Shown: positions 28,337-36,840 of the stretch, one piece after another
How the letters are laid out: every line of letters starts with the position of its first letter
Position numbering within the stretch: position 1 is the first letter of the stretch
Assembly: GCF_014212315.1 (NCBI RefSeq)
Contig: NZ_JACKXE010000001.1
Span: forward strand, 1 to 64,000
Direction: 5' to 3'
Source of the DNA: Nocardioides luti
Lineage (GTDB): Bacteria > Actinomycetota > Actinomycetes > Propionibacteriales > Nocardioidaceae
Length of the DNA: 64,000 bases
Made by a program: the position numbers and the translations under genes
Notes under the pieces: generated by a model
Database searches by the model: none
Seen by the model: the letters and a program-made list of their open reading frames with translations, nothing else
Told to the model about the DNA's origin: nothing

Positions 28337-28677
28337 GCCTGCCGGCCGCCGACGACCTCTTCCGCCCGACCGCGCCCGGGGACAAGGCCGTCCGGGCCGT
28401 CCCGGACGCCCCCGAGGAGGCCGCAGCCGAGCCGGCGGCGGGGGAGAAGGCCCCGAAGAAGCCGAGTGGCCGGGTCCGGCACGACGAGAAGATGACCGTC
28501 TACGTCACCTCCGACGAGCTGCTCGACCTCGAGCATGCCCGGCTGGCGCTGCGCCGCTCGCACGGGATGGCCGTCGACCGGGGTCGGCTGGTCCGCGAGG
28601 CCGTCGCGCTGGTCCTGGCCGACTTCGAGACGCACGGCGACGACAGCGCTCTGGTCCGACGGCTGAGCGCGGAATGA
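28333..28677 (+). CDS. Small protein of unknown function between parA and scpA
   Basis: A 114-aa protein. The first 55 residues are low-complexity (Ala, Pro, Glu, Lys). The remainder (MTVYVTSDELLDLEHARLALRRSHGMAVDRGRLVREAVALVLADF) looks like a beta-strand followed by helices, as in ribbon-helix-helix or ParB-like accessory proteins. GTG 28333 overlaps the parA stop (GTGA), so it is translationally coupled. GTG 28321 is an alternative start. It may supply DNA binding or stimulate the ParA ATPase, in place of ParB; this is inference. Confidence 0.78.
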   Translation: MSLPAADDLFRPTAPGDKAVRAVPDAPEEAAAEPAAGEKAPKKPSGRVRHDEKMTVYVTSDELLDLEHARLALRRSHGMAVDRGRLVREAVALVLADFETHGDDSALVRRLSAE

Positions 28678-28681
28678 CCCG

Positions 28682-29569
28682 ATGACGGCCGCCACCGGAG
28701 CGCTGGAGACGCCGGCGGACGGTGCGGCCCCGTCGTTCGAGCTGCACCTCGCCAACTTCGAGGGCCCCTTCGACCTGCTGCTGAGCCTGATCTCCAAGCA
28801 CAAGCTCGACATCACCGAGGTGTCGCTGTCGCAGGTGACCGACGACTTCATCGCCTTCGTGAAGATCGGCGGCAAGGCCTGGGACCTCGAGCAGACCACG
28901 TCGTTCCTGCTCGTCGCCTCCACGCTGCTCGACCTCAAGGCCGCGCGGCTGCTGCCGCAGGGCGACGTCGAGGACGAGGAGGACCTCGCGCTGCTCGAGG
29001 CTCGTGACCTCCTCTTCGCCCGGCTCCTGCAGTACCGCGCGTTCAAGCAGGTCGCCGGCGTCCTCGAGACCCGCCTCAGCGACGAGTCGCGGCGCCACGC
29101 CCGCTCGGTCGGCCTCGAGGAGCGCTTCGCCTCGCTGCTGCCGGAGGTGCTGATCGGCATCGGGCTCGACCAGTTCGCCGCGCTGGCCGCGAAGGCGCTC
29201 GAGCCCAAGCCGCTCCCCGAGGTCTCCCTGCACCACATCCACGCCAACCGGGTCAGCGTCCGCGAGCAGGCCGGGATCGTCGTCGACCGGCTCAAGCGCA
29301 GCGGCACGATGACCTTCCGCGCCCTGTGCGGAGACTCCCCGGACACCCTCACGACGGTGGCGCGCTTCCTCTCGCTGCTCGAGCTCTTCCGCGAGGGGGC
29401 CGTGGCCTTCGACCAGGTCACCCCGCTCGGCGAGCTCACCGTTCGCTGGACCGGTGACGAGGACGCCGACATCGAGATCACCGACGAGTTCGACGGCGCC
29501 CCGCCCGAGGACCCGCCCGCCGAGGACGCGCCCACCGAGGCCCCCGCCGCACCAGGAGAAGACGCATGA
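28682..29569 (+). CDS. scpA: Segregation and condensation protein A
   Basis: A 295-aa kleisin of the SMC condensin complex. The N-terminal domain that binds the SMC neck carries the hallmark ANFEGPFDLLLSLISKHKLDITEV. The C-terminal winged-helix part binds the SMC cap (VARFLSLLELFREGAVAFDQ), followed by an acidic, proline-rich tail. ATG 28682 follows the previous stop by 4 bases. The end overlaps scpB (ATGA). Confidence 0.95.
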   Translation: MTAATGALETPADGAAPSFELHLANFEGPFDLLLSLISKHKLDITEVSLSQVTDDFIAFVKIGGKAWDLEQTTSFLLVASTLLDLKAARLLPQGDVEDEEDLALLEARDLLFARLLQYRAFKQVAGVLETRLSDESRRHARSVGLEERFASLLPEVLIGIGLDQFAALAAKALEPKPLPEVSLHHIHANRVSVREQAGIVVDRLKRSGTMTFRALCGDSPDTLTTVARFLSLLELFREGAVAFDQVTPLGELTVRWTGDEDADIEITDEFDGAPPEDPPAEDAPTEAPAAPGEDA

Positions 29570-30228
29570 CCGAGGTCCCGACCGGTTCGACCACCGACGG
29601 CGCCGGCGAGGGCGAGCACCTCGACGTCCCGGTCGCCGAGCTGCGGCCGTCGCTCGAGGCTGTGCTGATGATCGCCGACCAGCCGCTGGACTCGATGACG
29701 CTGGCCTCCGCGGTCGGGCACCCGGTCGTCGAGGTCGAGGCGGCGCTGGCCGCCCTCGCCGACGAGTACACCCAGCAGGGCCGCGGCTTCGAGCTGCGCA
29801 ACGTCGCGGGCGGCTGGCGCTTCTACTCCCGCGAGGAGTACGCCGTCGTGGTCGAGGGCTTCGTGCTCGACGGCCAGCAGGCACGGCTCACGCAGGCGGC
29901 GCTCGAGACGCTGGCCGTGGTGGCCTACAAGCAGCCCGTCTCGCGGGCCCGGGTCTCCGCGATCCGCGGGGTCAGCGTCGACGGCGTGATGCGCACCCTG
30001 CTCACCCGCGGGCTGGTCGAGGAGGCCGGCCAGGACCACGAGACCGGCGCCAACCTGTACCGCACCACGACGTACTTCCTCGAGCGGATCGGGGTGACCT
30101 CGATCGACGAGCTGCCCGAGCTGGCGCCGTACCTCCCCGACATGGATGACTTCGAGGACGAGCTGGAGCGGGTGGCTGCCTCCGGGATGCCCGCGCCGAC
30201 GCCGGCCGGCGATACGGTCGGGGAGTGA
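29566..30228 (+). CDS. scpB: Segregation and condensation protein B
   Basis: A 220-aa KITE-family protein that dimerises and binds the ScpA kleisin. Two winged-helix domains are recognisable: LRPSLEAVLMIADQPLDSMTLA and LTQAALETLAVVAYKQPVSRARVSAIRGVSVDGVMRTLL, the family signature. The overlap with scpA and a GTGA overlap with rluB point to one polycistronic mRNA. SMC itself is not in the window. Confidence 0.95.
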   Translation: MTEVPTGSTTDGAGEGEHLDVPVAELRPSLEAVLMIADQPLDSMTLASAVGHPVVEVEAALAALADEYTQQGRGFELRNVAGGWRFYSREEYAVVVEGFVLDGQQARLTQAALETLAVVAYKQPVSRARVSAIRGVSVDGVMRTLLTRGLVEEAGQDHETGANLYRTTTYFLERIGVTSIDELPELAPYLPDMDDFEDELERVAASGMPAPTPAGDTVGE

Positions 30229-30980
30229 TCGCCACCGACGACGAAGGCCTCGTCCGCCTCCAGAAGCTGCTCGCCCAGTCGGGCGTCGCCTCGCGCCGCA
30301 AGTGCGAGGAGCTGATGCTGGACGGCCTGGTCGAGGTCGACGGCGAGATCGTCACCCGGCTCGGCACCAAGGTCGACCCCACGACGGCGGTGATCCGCGT
30401 GGACGGCAAGCGCCTGCCGCCGATCTCGCCGCACGTCTACCTGGTGCTGAACAAGCCGCGCGGCGTCGTCTCGACGATGGCCGACCCCGAGGGGCGCCGG
30501 AACCTCAGCGACGTGGTCGCCGACCGTCCCGAGCGGCTCTTCCACGTCGGCCGGCTCGACACCGACACCTCGGGCCTGCTGCTGATGACCAACGACGGCG
30601 ACTTCGCCCAGCGGATGGCGCACCCGTCGTACGAGGTCGACAAGACGTACGTCGCCGAGGTGGACGGCGAGGTCACCAAGGAGACCGTGGCGACCCTCCT
30701 GGCCGGTGTCACGCTCGAGGACGGGCCGGTCACGGTCTCGCAGGCGCGGATCATCAGCGTCTCGGGGCGCGGGCGCGGCGCGAAGTCGATCGTCGAGCTG
30801 GTCATCCACGAGGGGCGCAACCGGATCGTGCGCCGGCTGCTCGAGGAGCTCGAGCACCCCGTCCGCCGGCTGACCCGCACCGCGATCGGCCCGGTGAAGC
30901 TCGAGGGCATCGAGTCCGGGGCGCTGCGCGACCTCACGCTCGCCGAGCTCGGCGAGCTGCTGGACGCCGCGCAGCTCTGA
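30225..30980 (+). CDS. rluB: 23S rRNA pseudouridine synthase RluB-type
   Basis: A 251-aa pseudouridine synthase of the RsuA/RluB/E/F family. It has an N-terminal S4 domain (VRLQKLLAQSGVASRRKCEELMLDG), LVLNKPRGVVST, the catalytic Asp in HVGRLDTDTSGLLLMTNDGD, and the family tail EGRNRIVRRLLEELEHPV. It modifies a uridine in 23S rRNA. GTG 30225 overlaps scpB. The scpA-scpB-rluB order is widely conserved, as in M. tuberculosis Rv1709-Rv1711. Confidence 0.94.
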   Translation: MIATDDEGLVRLQKLLAQSGVASRRKCEELMLDGLVEVDGEIVTRLGTKVDPTTAVIRVDGKRLPPISPHVYLVLNKPRGVVSTMADPEGRRNLSDVVADRPERLFHVGRLDTDTSGLLLMTNDGDFAQRMAHPSYEVDKTYVAEVDGEVTKETVATLLAGVTLEDGPVTVSQARIISVSGRGRGAKSIVELVIHEGRNRIVRRLLEELEHPVRRLTRTAIGPVKLEGIESGALRDLTLAELGELLDAAQL

Positions 30981-31035
30981 GCGCGCGGCCCACTAGCCTT
31001 GACGCGGTCAGTGGACACCGAGACGAGGAGCAGAC

Positions 31036-31431
31036 GTGGCAGTGCGAGCGGTCCGGGGCGCGACGCAGCTCGAGGAGGACGTGCGCGACCACATGCTCGA
31101 GCGCGTCGCCGAGATGGTGACGGACGTGATGACGTCGAACGGCCTCGAGGTCGACGACTTCATCTCGGTGATCTTCACCGCCACCTCCGACCTGGTCTCG
31201 GAGTTCCCGGCCTACGCCGCCCGGCGCCTCGGCTTCGGTGACGTCCCGCTGATCTGCGCGCGCGAGCTCGAGATCGCGGGCTCGATGCCGCGCGTCGTGC
31301 GGATGATGGCCCACGTCGAGACCGACCTGCCGCGCGCCGACATCACCCACGTCTACCTCCACGGGGCCGCCGCCCTCCGCAGCGACCTGACCCGGGTCCG
31401 CTCGGTGCCCGACGAGAGCGCCGATGCCTGA
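31036..31431 (+). CDS. aroH: Chorismate mutase, AroH type
   Basis: A 131-aa monofunctional chorismate mutase of the trimeric B. subtilis AroH class, converting chorismate to prephenate. It shows VRAVRGATQLEED (active-site Arg), CARELEIAGSMPRVVRMMAH (Glu and Arg) and VYLHGAAALRSDL (Tyr and Arg). This class differs from the helical AroQ enzymes that many actinobacteria also have. The start is GTG 31036 after gaggagc. It overlaps tyrA by 8 bases, so the two consecutive tyrosine-pathway enzymes are coupled. Confidence 0.94.
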   Translation: MAVRAVRGATQLEEDVRDHMLERVAEMVTDVMTSNGLEVDDFISVIFTATSDLVSEFPAYAARRLGFGDVPLICARELEIAGSMPRVVRMMAHVETDLPRADITHVYLHGAAALRSDLTRVRSVPDESADA

Positions 31432-32485
31432 CCTGGTCGGCCCCGTCGAGGTCGTCGGCGCCGGCCTGCTGGGCACCTCGATCGGTCTGGCCTGCCGCCG
31501 GGCCGGGCTCGAGGTGCTGCTGAGCGACCTGTCGGCGGAGAACGTCCGCACCGCCTCCGGGCTCGGTGCCGGTCGTGCCCGCCGCGCGGACGACGTGCCG
31601 CAGCTGGTCGTCGTGGCCGTGCCGCCGGACCACCTCGGTGCCGAGATCGCCCGGGCCCTGGCCGCCTCGGACGCCGTGGTGACCGACGTCGGCAGCATCA
31701 AGACCGAGCCGCTGCGGGCCGTGGCGCACGAGCCCGGGGTGGAGCGGTACGTCGGCAGCCACCCGATGGCGGGCAGCGAGCGCTCCGGGCCGCTCGCGGG
31801 GAGCGCCGCGCTGTTCGACGGTCGCCCGTGGGCGGTGACGCCGCACCGGGGCTCGACGCCCGGCGCCGTACGCCTCGTCGAGGAGCTGGCCGTGCTGTGC
31901 GGAGCCGTCCCGGTCACGCTGACCCCCGACGAGCACGACCTGGCGGTCGCCCGCACCTCGCACCTGCCGCACCTGGTCGCGGTGCTGATGGCGGGACGGC
32001 TGGCCGACGCGCCGCCCGAGCACCTCGCGCTGTCCGGGCAGGGCGTCCGCGACGTCACCCGCGTCGCCGGGGGAGACCCCGCGCTGTGGGAGCAGATCGT
32101 GACCGGCAACGCGGACGCGGTGCTCGGCCTGCTCGGTGAGGTCCGCGGCCAGCTCGACGTGCTCATCGACGCGGTCGCCAGCGGCACCCGCGACCGGCTC
32201 GGGGAGCTCCTGGCCCTGGGCGTCGCCGGCACCCGGGCGATCCCCGGCAAGCACGGTGGGCCGACCCGTCCGATGCGCTCGGTCTTCGTCTCCGTGCCCG
32301 ACCACCCGGGCGAGCTGGCCCGCCTGTTCGCCGACGCGGGCGCGAGCGGCACCAACATCGAGGACGTGCACATCGACCACGACCCGGGACGCCCGGTCGG
32401 GCTCGTCGAGCTGCTCGTCGAGGAGGACGGCGCGGAGCAGCTTCTCGGCTCTCTCGAATCTCGCGGATGGGTGACCCACCGGTAG
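31424..32485 (+). CDS. tyrA: Prephenate dehydrogenase with ACT domain
   Basis: A 353-aa enzyme oxidising prephenate to 4-hydroxyphenylpyruvate for tyrosine synthesis. The Rossmann motif GAGLLGTSIGLACRRAG is at residues 12-28. GSHPMAGSERSG and the catalytic-region TPDEHD/SHLPHLVA follow. Residues 285-353 form a C-terminal ACT domain (VFVSVPDHPGELARLF...NIEDV), the likely site of tyrosine feedback inhibition. It uses the product of the overlapping upstream gene. Its TAG stop is also the start of a TAGGCT box before cmk. Confidence 0.94.
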   Translation: MPDLVGPVEVVGAGLLGTSIGLACRRAGLEVLLSDLSAENVRTASGLGAGRARRADDVPQLVVVAVPPDHLGAEIARALAASDAVVTDVGSIKTEPLRAVAHEPGVERYVGSHPMAGSERSGPLAGSAALFDGRPWAVTPHRGSTPGAVRLVEELAVLCGAVPVTLTPDEHDLAVARTSHLPHLVAVLMAGRLADAPPEHLALSGQGVRDVTRVAGGDPALWEQIVTGNADAVLGLLGEVRGQLDVLIDAVASGTRDRLGELLALGVAGTRAIPGKHGGPTRPMRSVFVSVPDHPGELARLFADAGASGTNIEDVHIDHDPGRPVGLVELLVEEDGAEQLLGSLESRGWVTHR

Positions 32486-32488
32486 GCT
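32483..32488 (+). promoter_or_regulatory. -10 element overlapping the tyrA stop codon, upstream of cmk
   Basis: TAGGCT begins with the tyrA stop TAG and is followed by a short leader of about 37 bases before the cmk GTG. I see no convincing -35. The hexamer matches the one used before the GNAT and 104-aa genes. Confidence 0.42.
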
Positions 32489-32525
32489 GCGGGCTGCCCA
32501 GCACGCCGTCCGAAAGCAGTTTCCC

Positions 32526-33236
32526 GTGTCCGACCGCGCCTCCCGCCCCGCCGCCGACCCGCACGCCCTGGTGGTGGCCATCGACGGTCCCTCCGGGTCC
32601 GGCAAGTCGAGCACCTCGCGGGGCGTCGCCGCACGGCTGGGGCTGCGCTACCTCGACACGGGCGCGATGTACCGCGCGATGACGTGGTGGATGCTGCGCG
32701 CCGGGATCGACGTCCACGACGCCGGCGCGGTCGCGCACCGCGTGGACGAGGCCCGGATCGAGTCCGGCACCGACCCGCTCGGCCCCACGATCACGGTCGA
32801 CGGCGTCGACGTGGCCGAGGCGATCCGCGGCGAGGACGTCACCGGCTCGGTCTCGCCGGTCAGCGCCGTCCCCGAGGTCCGGGCCCGCCTGCTGCAGCTG
32901 CAGCGCGACATCATCGCCGACGGCGTGCGCCACGGCGGGATCGTCGTCGAGGGCCGCGACATCGGCTCGGTCGTCGTGCCCGACGCCCCGGTCAAGGTGT
33001 ACCTGACCGCCGACGCCAACGCCCGCGCGCTGCGCCGGGCCGCCGAGGAGGGCGGGTCCGACGTGACCGCCACCGAGGCCTCGCTCCTGGCCCGCGACAA
33101 GATCGACTCCGGGCGCGCCGTGTCGCCCCTCGTGATGGCCGAGGGCGCCGTCCACATCGACACCACGCCGTACTCCCTGGTCGAGGTCGTCGACCAGGTG
33201 GTCGCGCTCGTGGAGGCGGTGGAGGCACCCGCGTGA
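32526..33236 (+). CDS. cmk: Cytidylate kinase
   Basis: A 236-aa NMP kinase phosphorylating CMP and dCMP. It has P-loop GPSGSGKS (21-28), [15 protein letters not shown], the Arg-rich site [23 protein letters not shown], and the lid region [19 protein letters not shown] 32526. The stop overlaps the acyltransferase start (GTGA). The cmk-der neighbourhood matches Rv1712-Rv1713, here with plsC between. Confidence 0.96.
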   Translation: MSDRASRPAADPHALVVAIDGPSGSGKSSTSRGVAARLGLRYLDTGAMYRAMTWWMLRAGIDVHDAGAVAHRVDEARIESGTDPLGPTITVDGVDVAEAIRGEDVTGSVSPVSAVPEVRARLLQLQRDIIADGVRHGGIVVEGRDIGSVVVPDAPVKVYLTADANARALRRAAEEGGSDVTATEASLLARDKIDSGRAVSPLVMAEGAVHIDTTPYSLVEVVDQVVALVEAVEAPA

Positions 33237-33994
33237 CCGCCTCCCACCACCACGAGCTGCCGCGCACGGACCGCACCCGCCACCCGGTCCGGCTGTTCCT
33301 CTACTCCCCGCTGCGGCCGCTGGCCCGTGCCCTCGTCCGGCGACGCTTCGCGGTGCGCCTGCACGGCACCGAGCACGTCCCCGCGCACGGCCCGGTCGTC
33401 TTCGCGAGCAACCACATCGGCGTGGCCGACGGGCCGCTGCTCGGGATCTTCGCGCCGCGGCCGGTGCACGCGCTGACCAAGTCCGAGATGTTCCGGGGGC
33501 CGATGAGCGGCTTCCTGCGCGCCTCGGGCCAGATCCCGCTGGACCGCTTCCACACCGACCCGGCCGCGGTGAAGTCGTGCCTGCGGGTGCTGCGCGACGG
33601 TCGCGCCGTGGGCATCTTCCCCGAGGGCACCCGCGGTGCCGGCGACCTCGCGCGCTTCCACCGCGGCGCGGCGTACGTCGCCCTCGTGTCCGGCGCCCCC
33701 GTGGTGCCCGTCGCGATGCTCGGCACCCGCGAGCCCGGCGCCGGCACGAACGCCCTGCCGCCCCGCGGCGGCACCGTCGACATCGTCTTCGGCGCCCCCC
33801 GGAGCGTCCCGGCGGTGCCCTGGCCCCGCACGAAGGAACAAGTCGAGCGGGTCTCGCTGTTGCTCCGAGAGCACCTGCTGGTCCACGTGGACCACGCCGT
33901 GGCGTCGACCGGCCGCCCGCTGCCCGGTCCGCTGCCCCCCACCGACGTAGAACGCGACCCCAACACCGGGGTCACCGAGCAAGGAGCATCATGA
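33233..33994 (+). CDS. plsC: 1-acyl-sn-glycerol-3-phosphate acyltransferase (PlsC family)
   Basis: A 253-aa membrane-associated acyltransferase of phospholipid synthesis. It has the HX4D catalytic motif ([11 protein letters not shown]), the glycerol-phosphate binding block [19 protein letters not shown] and the hydrophobic VVPVAMLGT segment. GTG 33233 overlaps cmk, and the stop overlaps the der ATG. In many actinobacteria this cytidylate kinase/PlsC/Der trio is fixed. The exact acyl acceptor is not certain. Confidence 0.9.
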   Translation: MTASHHHELPRTDRTRHPVRLFLYSPLRPLARALVRRRFAVRLHGTEHVPAHGPVVFASNHIGVADGPLLGIFAPRPVHALTKSEMFRGPMSGFLRASGQIPLDRFHTDPAAVKSCLRVLRDGRAVGIFPEGTRGAGDLARFHRGAAYVALVSGAPVVPVAMLGTREPGAGTNALPPRGGTVDIVFGAPRSVPAVPWPRTKEQVERVSLLLREHLLVHVDHAVASTGRPLPGPLPPTDVERDPNTGVTEQGAS

Positions 33995-35361
33995 GCCAGG
34001 GCCACCCCGAGCCCCCCGACACCGACGCGACCGGCGAGAGCCTGGGACCCGTCCCGATCCTCGCGGTCGTGGGACGGCCGAACGTCGGCAAGTCCACCCT
34101 GGTGAACCGCATCATCGGCCGCCGTGAGGCGGTCGTGGAGGACGTCCCCGGCGTCACCCGGGACCGCGTGTCGTACGACGCCAACTGGAACGGCCGCGCC
34201 TTCACGGTCGTCGACACCGGTGGCTGGAACCCCGACGCCCGCGGCCTCGCCGAGCAGATCGCGGCCCAGGCCGAGATCGCGATCGGGCTCGCCGACGCCG
34301 TCCTCTTCGTCGTCGACGCGACCGTCGGCATCACCGACACCGACGCCGCGGTCGTCAAGATCCTGCGCGCCTCGAAGAAGAACGTCGTCCTCGCGGCCAA
34401 CAAGGTCGACGACCAGCGCACCGAGGCCGAGGCCTACGGTCTGTGGAACCTCGGGCTGGGCGAGCCGTACTGCGTCTCCGCGCTGCACGGCCGCGGCTCC
34501 GGCGACATGCTGGACGCGATCCTGGCCGCGCTGCCCGAGCCCCCGCCGGAGCGCATCGGCGAGGTCGGCGGCCCGCGCCGGATCGCCATCGTCGGCAAGC
34601 CCAACGTCGGCAAGTCCTCGCTGCTCAACCAGCTCGCCCAGGAGCAGCGCGTCGTCGTCGACAACGTCGCCGGCACCACCGTCGACCCCGTCGACGAGCT
34701 GATCGAGCTCGGCGGCCAGACCTGGCGCTTCATCGACACCGCGGGCATCCGCAAGCGGGTCAAGGAGGCCTCGGGCCACGAGTACTACGCCTCGCTGCGC
34801 ACCAGCACCGCCATCGACCGTGCCGAGGTGGCCGTCCTGGTCATCGACGGCGGCGAGTCGATCTCGGAGCAGGACCTGCGGATCATCCAGACGATCCGCG
34901 ACGCCGGCCGGGCGCTGGTCATCGCGTTCAACAAGTGGGACCTCGTCGACGAGGAGCGCCGCTACTACCTCGAGCGCGAGATCGAGCGTGAGCTCGTGCA
35001 GGTCCAGTGGGCGCCGCGCATCAACGTGACCGCCCGCACCGGCTGGCACGTCGACCGCCTCGTCCCCGCGCTGGAGAAGGCGCTCGCCGGCTGGGAGACC
35101 CGGATCTCGACCGGGCAGCTCAACGCCTTCCTCGGGCGGCTCGTCGCCGAGCACCCGCACCCGGTCCGCAGCGGCAAGCAGCCCAAGATCCTCTTCGGCA
35201 CCCAGGCGGCCACCGCGCCGCCGACGTTCGTGCTGTTCACCAGCGGCAAGCTGGACCAGGGCTACGAGCGCTACATCGAGCGCCGCCTGCGCGAGGAGTT
35301 CGGCTTCGTCGGCACGCCGATCGTGCTCCAGCAGCGCCCCCGCGAGAAGCGCAAGCGCTAG
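33991..35361 (+). CDS. der: Ribosome-assembly GTPase Der (EngA)
   Basis: A 456-aa protein with two tandem GTPase domains (G1 motifs GRPNVGKST near residue 28 and GKPNVGKSS near 202; G4 motifs NKVDD and NKWD) and a C-terminal KH-like domain ending in basic residues. It acts in 50S subunit maturation. ATG 33991 overlaps the plsC stop after an SD (aaggagc). Its TAG stop interlocks with the stop of the convergent sigma-factor gene. Confidence 0.96.
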   Translation: MSQGHPEPPDTDATGESLGPVPILAVVGRPNVGKSTLVNRIIGRREAVVEDVPGVTRDRVSYDANWNGRAFTVVDTGGWNPDARGLAEQIAAQAEIAIGLADAVLFVVDATVGITDTDAAVVKILRASKKNVVLAANKVDDQRTEAEAYGLWNLGLGEPYCVSALHGRGSGDMLDAILAALPEPPPERIGEVGGPRRIAIVGKPNVGKSSLLNQLAQEQRVVVDNVAGTTVDPVDELIELGGQTWRFIDTAGIRKRVKEASGHEYYASLRTSTAIDRAEVAVLVIDGGESISEQDLRIIQTIRDAGRALVIAFNKWDLVDEERRYYLEREIERELVQVQWAPRINVTARTGWHVDRLVPALEKALAGWETRISTGQLNAFLGRLVAEHPHPVRSGKQPKILFGTQAATAPPTFVLFTSGKLDQGYERYIERRLREEFGFVGTPIVLQQRPREKRKR

Positions 35362-35885
35362 CAGCCGGCCCCGACCTGCTCGACGAGCCGGGCGACCTCG
35401 GGGTCGTCGGCCAGGCGGCGCCGGGCCCGGTGCAGCCGGACCCGGGCCGTCCCGGGACGCAGGTCGAGGCTGACGGCCGCCTCCGCGACCGTGAGCCCCT
35501 CCCAGACCGTCAGCATCAGCAGCTCGCGGTCCTGCTCGGGCAGGGCGGCCAGCGCGCGGTGGACGACCGCGTCGCGGTCGTCCGGGCTCGGGGCGTGCTC
35601 GGCGGCGCCGCTCGCCTCGTCGCGCCGGGCCAGGTCGCGGGTGGCGTGCCGGACGGCCGCCTGCCGGCGTACCTGCGCGAGGACGAGGCGGCGGGCCACC
35701 CCGAAGAGCCAGGCCCGGTGCAGCTCGGGTGCCGGGAGGTCGCCGCGGCGCTGCCAGGCGATGACGAACACCTCGCCGAGCAGGTCGTCGGCCTCCACCC
35801 CGACGCGGCGGCGCAGGTAGCGCAGCACCTCGGGCGCCGTCGCCCGGAAGAGCTCCTCGAACGCCTCGGGCGTCACGTCGGGCAC
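35358..35885 (-). CDS. ECF-type RNA polymerase sigma factor
   Basis: A 175-aa sigma-70 family protein with only regions 2 and 4. Region 2 is [36 protein letters not shown]. Region 4 is [44 protein letters not shown]. It probably directs a small stress or envelope regulon. GTG 35885 begins one base after the stop of the upstream membrane-protein gene on the same strand, so the two are coupled. The sigma gene is second, the reverse of the usual sigma/anti-sigma order. Confidence 0.88.
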   Translation of the reverse strand: MPDVTPEAFEELFRATAPEVLRYLRRRVGVEADDLLGEVFVIAWQRRGDLPAPELHRAWLFGVARRLVLAQVRRQAAVRHATRDLARRDEASGAAEHAPSPDDRDAVVHRALAALPEQDRELLMLTVWEGLTVAEAAVSLDLRPGTARVRLHRARRRLADDPEVARLVEQVGAGC

Positions 35886-35886
35886 G

Positions 35887-36672
35887 TCACGAACCGCCGC
35901 GGAGGTCTGCCCGCCGGGGATCGCCCGGAGGCAGCGCCTCGGGCAGGTCCGGGATGAGCGCGAGCGGGCAGTAGACCTCGGCTGCGAGGGAGGCACCCAT
36001 CGCCCGGACGCTGGTGCCGCGGGCGGCCTGCGCGACGCCCGCCAGCCAGTCGAAGCGCTCCGGCTCGAGGCGCTGCAGGACGACGACGGCGTCCCAGTCG
36101 GTCGCGCCCACCAGGGCGTCGGTGGCCTGCTGGACACCTGGCCGGTCGCCGGCGCGGGTGGCGCGTGCCCAGGTGCTCGCCCAGGAGCAGACGGCGTCGT
36201 TGGCCACGAAGCCCGCCATCGCACTGGTGCTGACCCGGACCGGCTCACCCTCGATGCCGCGGCGCTGGTCGGCCACCTGGGCGTCGAGGGAGAGCTGCCG
36301 GGCCTCGTCGGACGGGAACGGGATGCCGGTGGTCTCGTCGGCCACGACCTGGCGGAAGTCCTCGCCCCGCGGGTCGAGCTCCTCGCCGGGCCCGCCCGCC
36401 TGCCAGTCCTCGCGGTCGACGTACTGACCCGTGCGGCTGGAGAGCACGTCCGCCGCCGCCGTACCGCCCAGCCCGAGCAGCGCGGCGGCCGCGAGGCCCG
36501 CGACGACGGTGCGGCCGGGTCGCCGCCGTGGGCCGGACGACGGCATCGAGGTGACGACCTGCTGCCAGGCACGGTCGAGCGCGGCGCGGTCGAGCGTTTC
36601 GTCGGCGTCCCGCGAGCGCGCCGGGTCGGCGCCGCGGAGCAACGTCTCGTGCCGGTCGGTCCAGTCGTTCAT
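35887..36672 (-). CDS. Membrane protein co-transcribed with the ECF sigma factor
   Basis: A 261-aa protein. Residues 1-52 are cytosolic and polar, with MNDWTDRHETLLRGADPARS at the start. A single transmembrane helix follows (VVAGLAAAALLGLGGTAAADVL, about 55-76), then an extracytoplasmic domain of about 185 residues. The type II-like layout, with a short cytosolic head facing the sigma factor, fits an anti-sigma or signal-sensing partner, but I see no zinc-binding HxxxCxxC motif of ZAS anti-sigma factors. Function is inferred from context only. Confidence 0.72.
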   Translation of the reverse strand: MNDWTDRHETLLRGADPARSRDADETLDRAALDRAWQQVVTSMPSSGPRRRPGRTVVAGLAAAALLGLGGTAAADVLSSRTGQYVDREDWQAGGPGEELDPRGEDFRQVVADETTGIPFPSDEARQLSLDAQVADQRRGIEGEPVRVSTSAMAGFVANDAVCSWASTWARATRAGDRPGVQQATDALVGATDWDAVVVLQRLEPERFDWLAGVAQAARGTSVRAMGASLAAEVYCPLALIPDLPEALPPGDPRRADLRGGS

Positions 36673-36741
36673 CGGGCAACCCCCTGCGGGTGAGTATCGG
36701 TTCCTGCAGGGAAGTGCGGGGGCGTTACAGGCCAGGACGCG

Positions 36742-36776
36742 GGAAGCACCCGACACGCCGCGGTCACGGTGCTTCC
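36742..36776. repeat. 9-bp inverted repeat in the divergent promoter region
   Basis: ggaagcacc (36742-36750) and ggtgcttcc (36768-36776) around 17 bases, between the divergent membrane-protein and secreted-protein genes. Size and position suit an operator or an mRNA leader structure. Confidence 0.4.
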
Positions 36777-36781
36777 TGCGT

Positions 36782-36811
36782 CGTGACGTACGCCGTGACG
36801 GTGTCGTGACG
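36782..36811 (+). promoter_or_regulatory. Three helically phased CGTGACG repeats
   Basis: CGTGACG occurs at 36782-36788, 36794-36800 and 36805-36811, spaced 12 and 11 bases, about one DNA turn. The last copy overlaps the expected -35 position of the promoter at 36829. This arrangement is typical of an activator or response-regulator binding array. Confidence 0.5.
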
Positions 36812-36828
36812 GGCGCCCGCGCAGGCGC

Positions 36829-36840
36829 TACCGTCGGCAG
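36829..36840 (+). promoter_or_regulatory. Leaderless -10 element of the secreted-protein gene
   Basis: TACCGT, six bases, then GTG 36841. The spacing fixes the GTG as the probable first codon of a leaderless mRNA. Confidence 0.55.
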
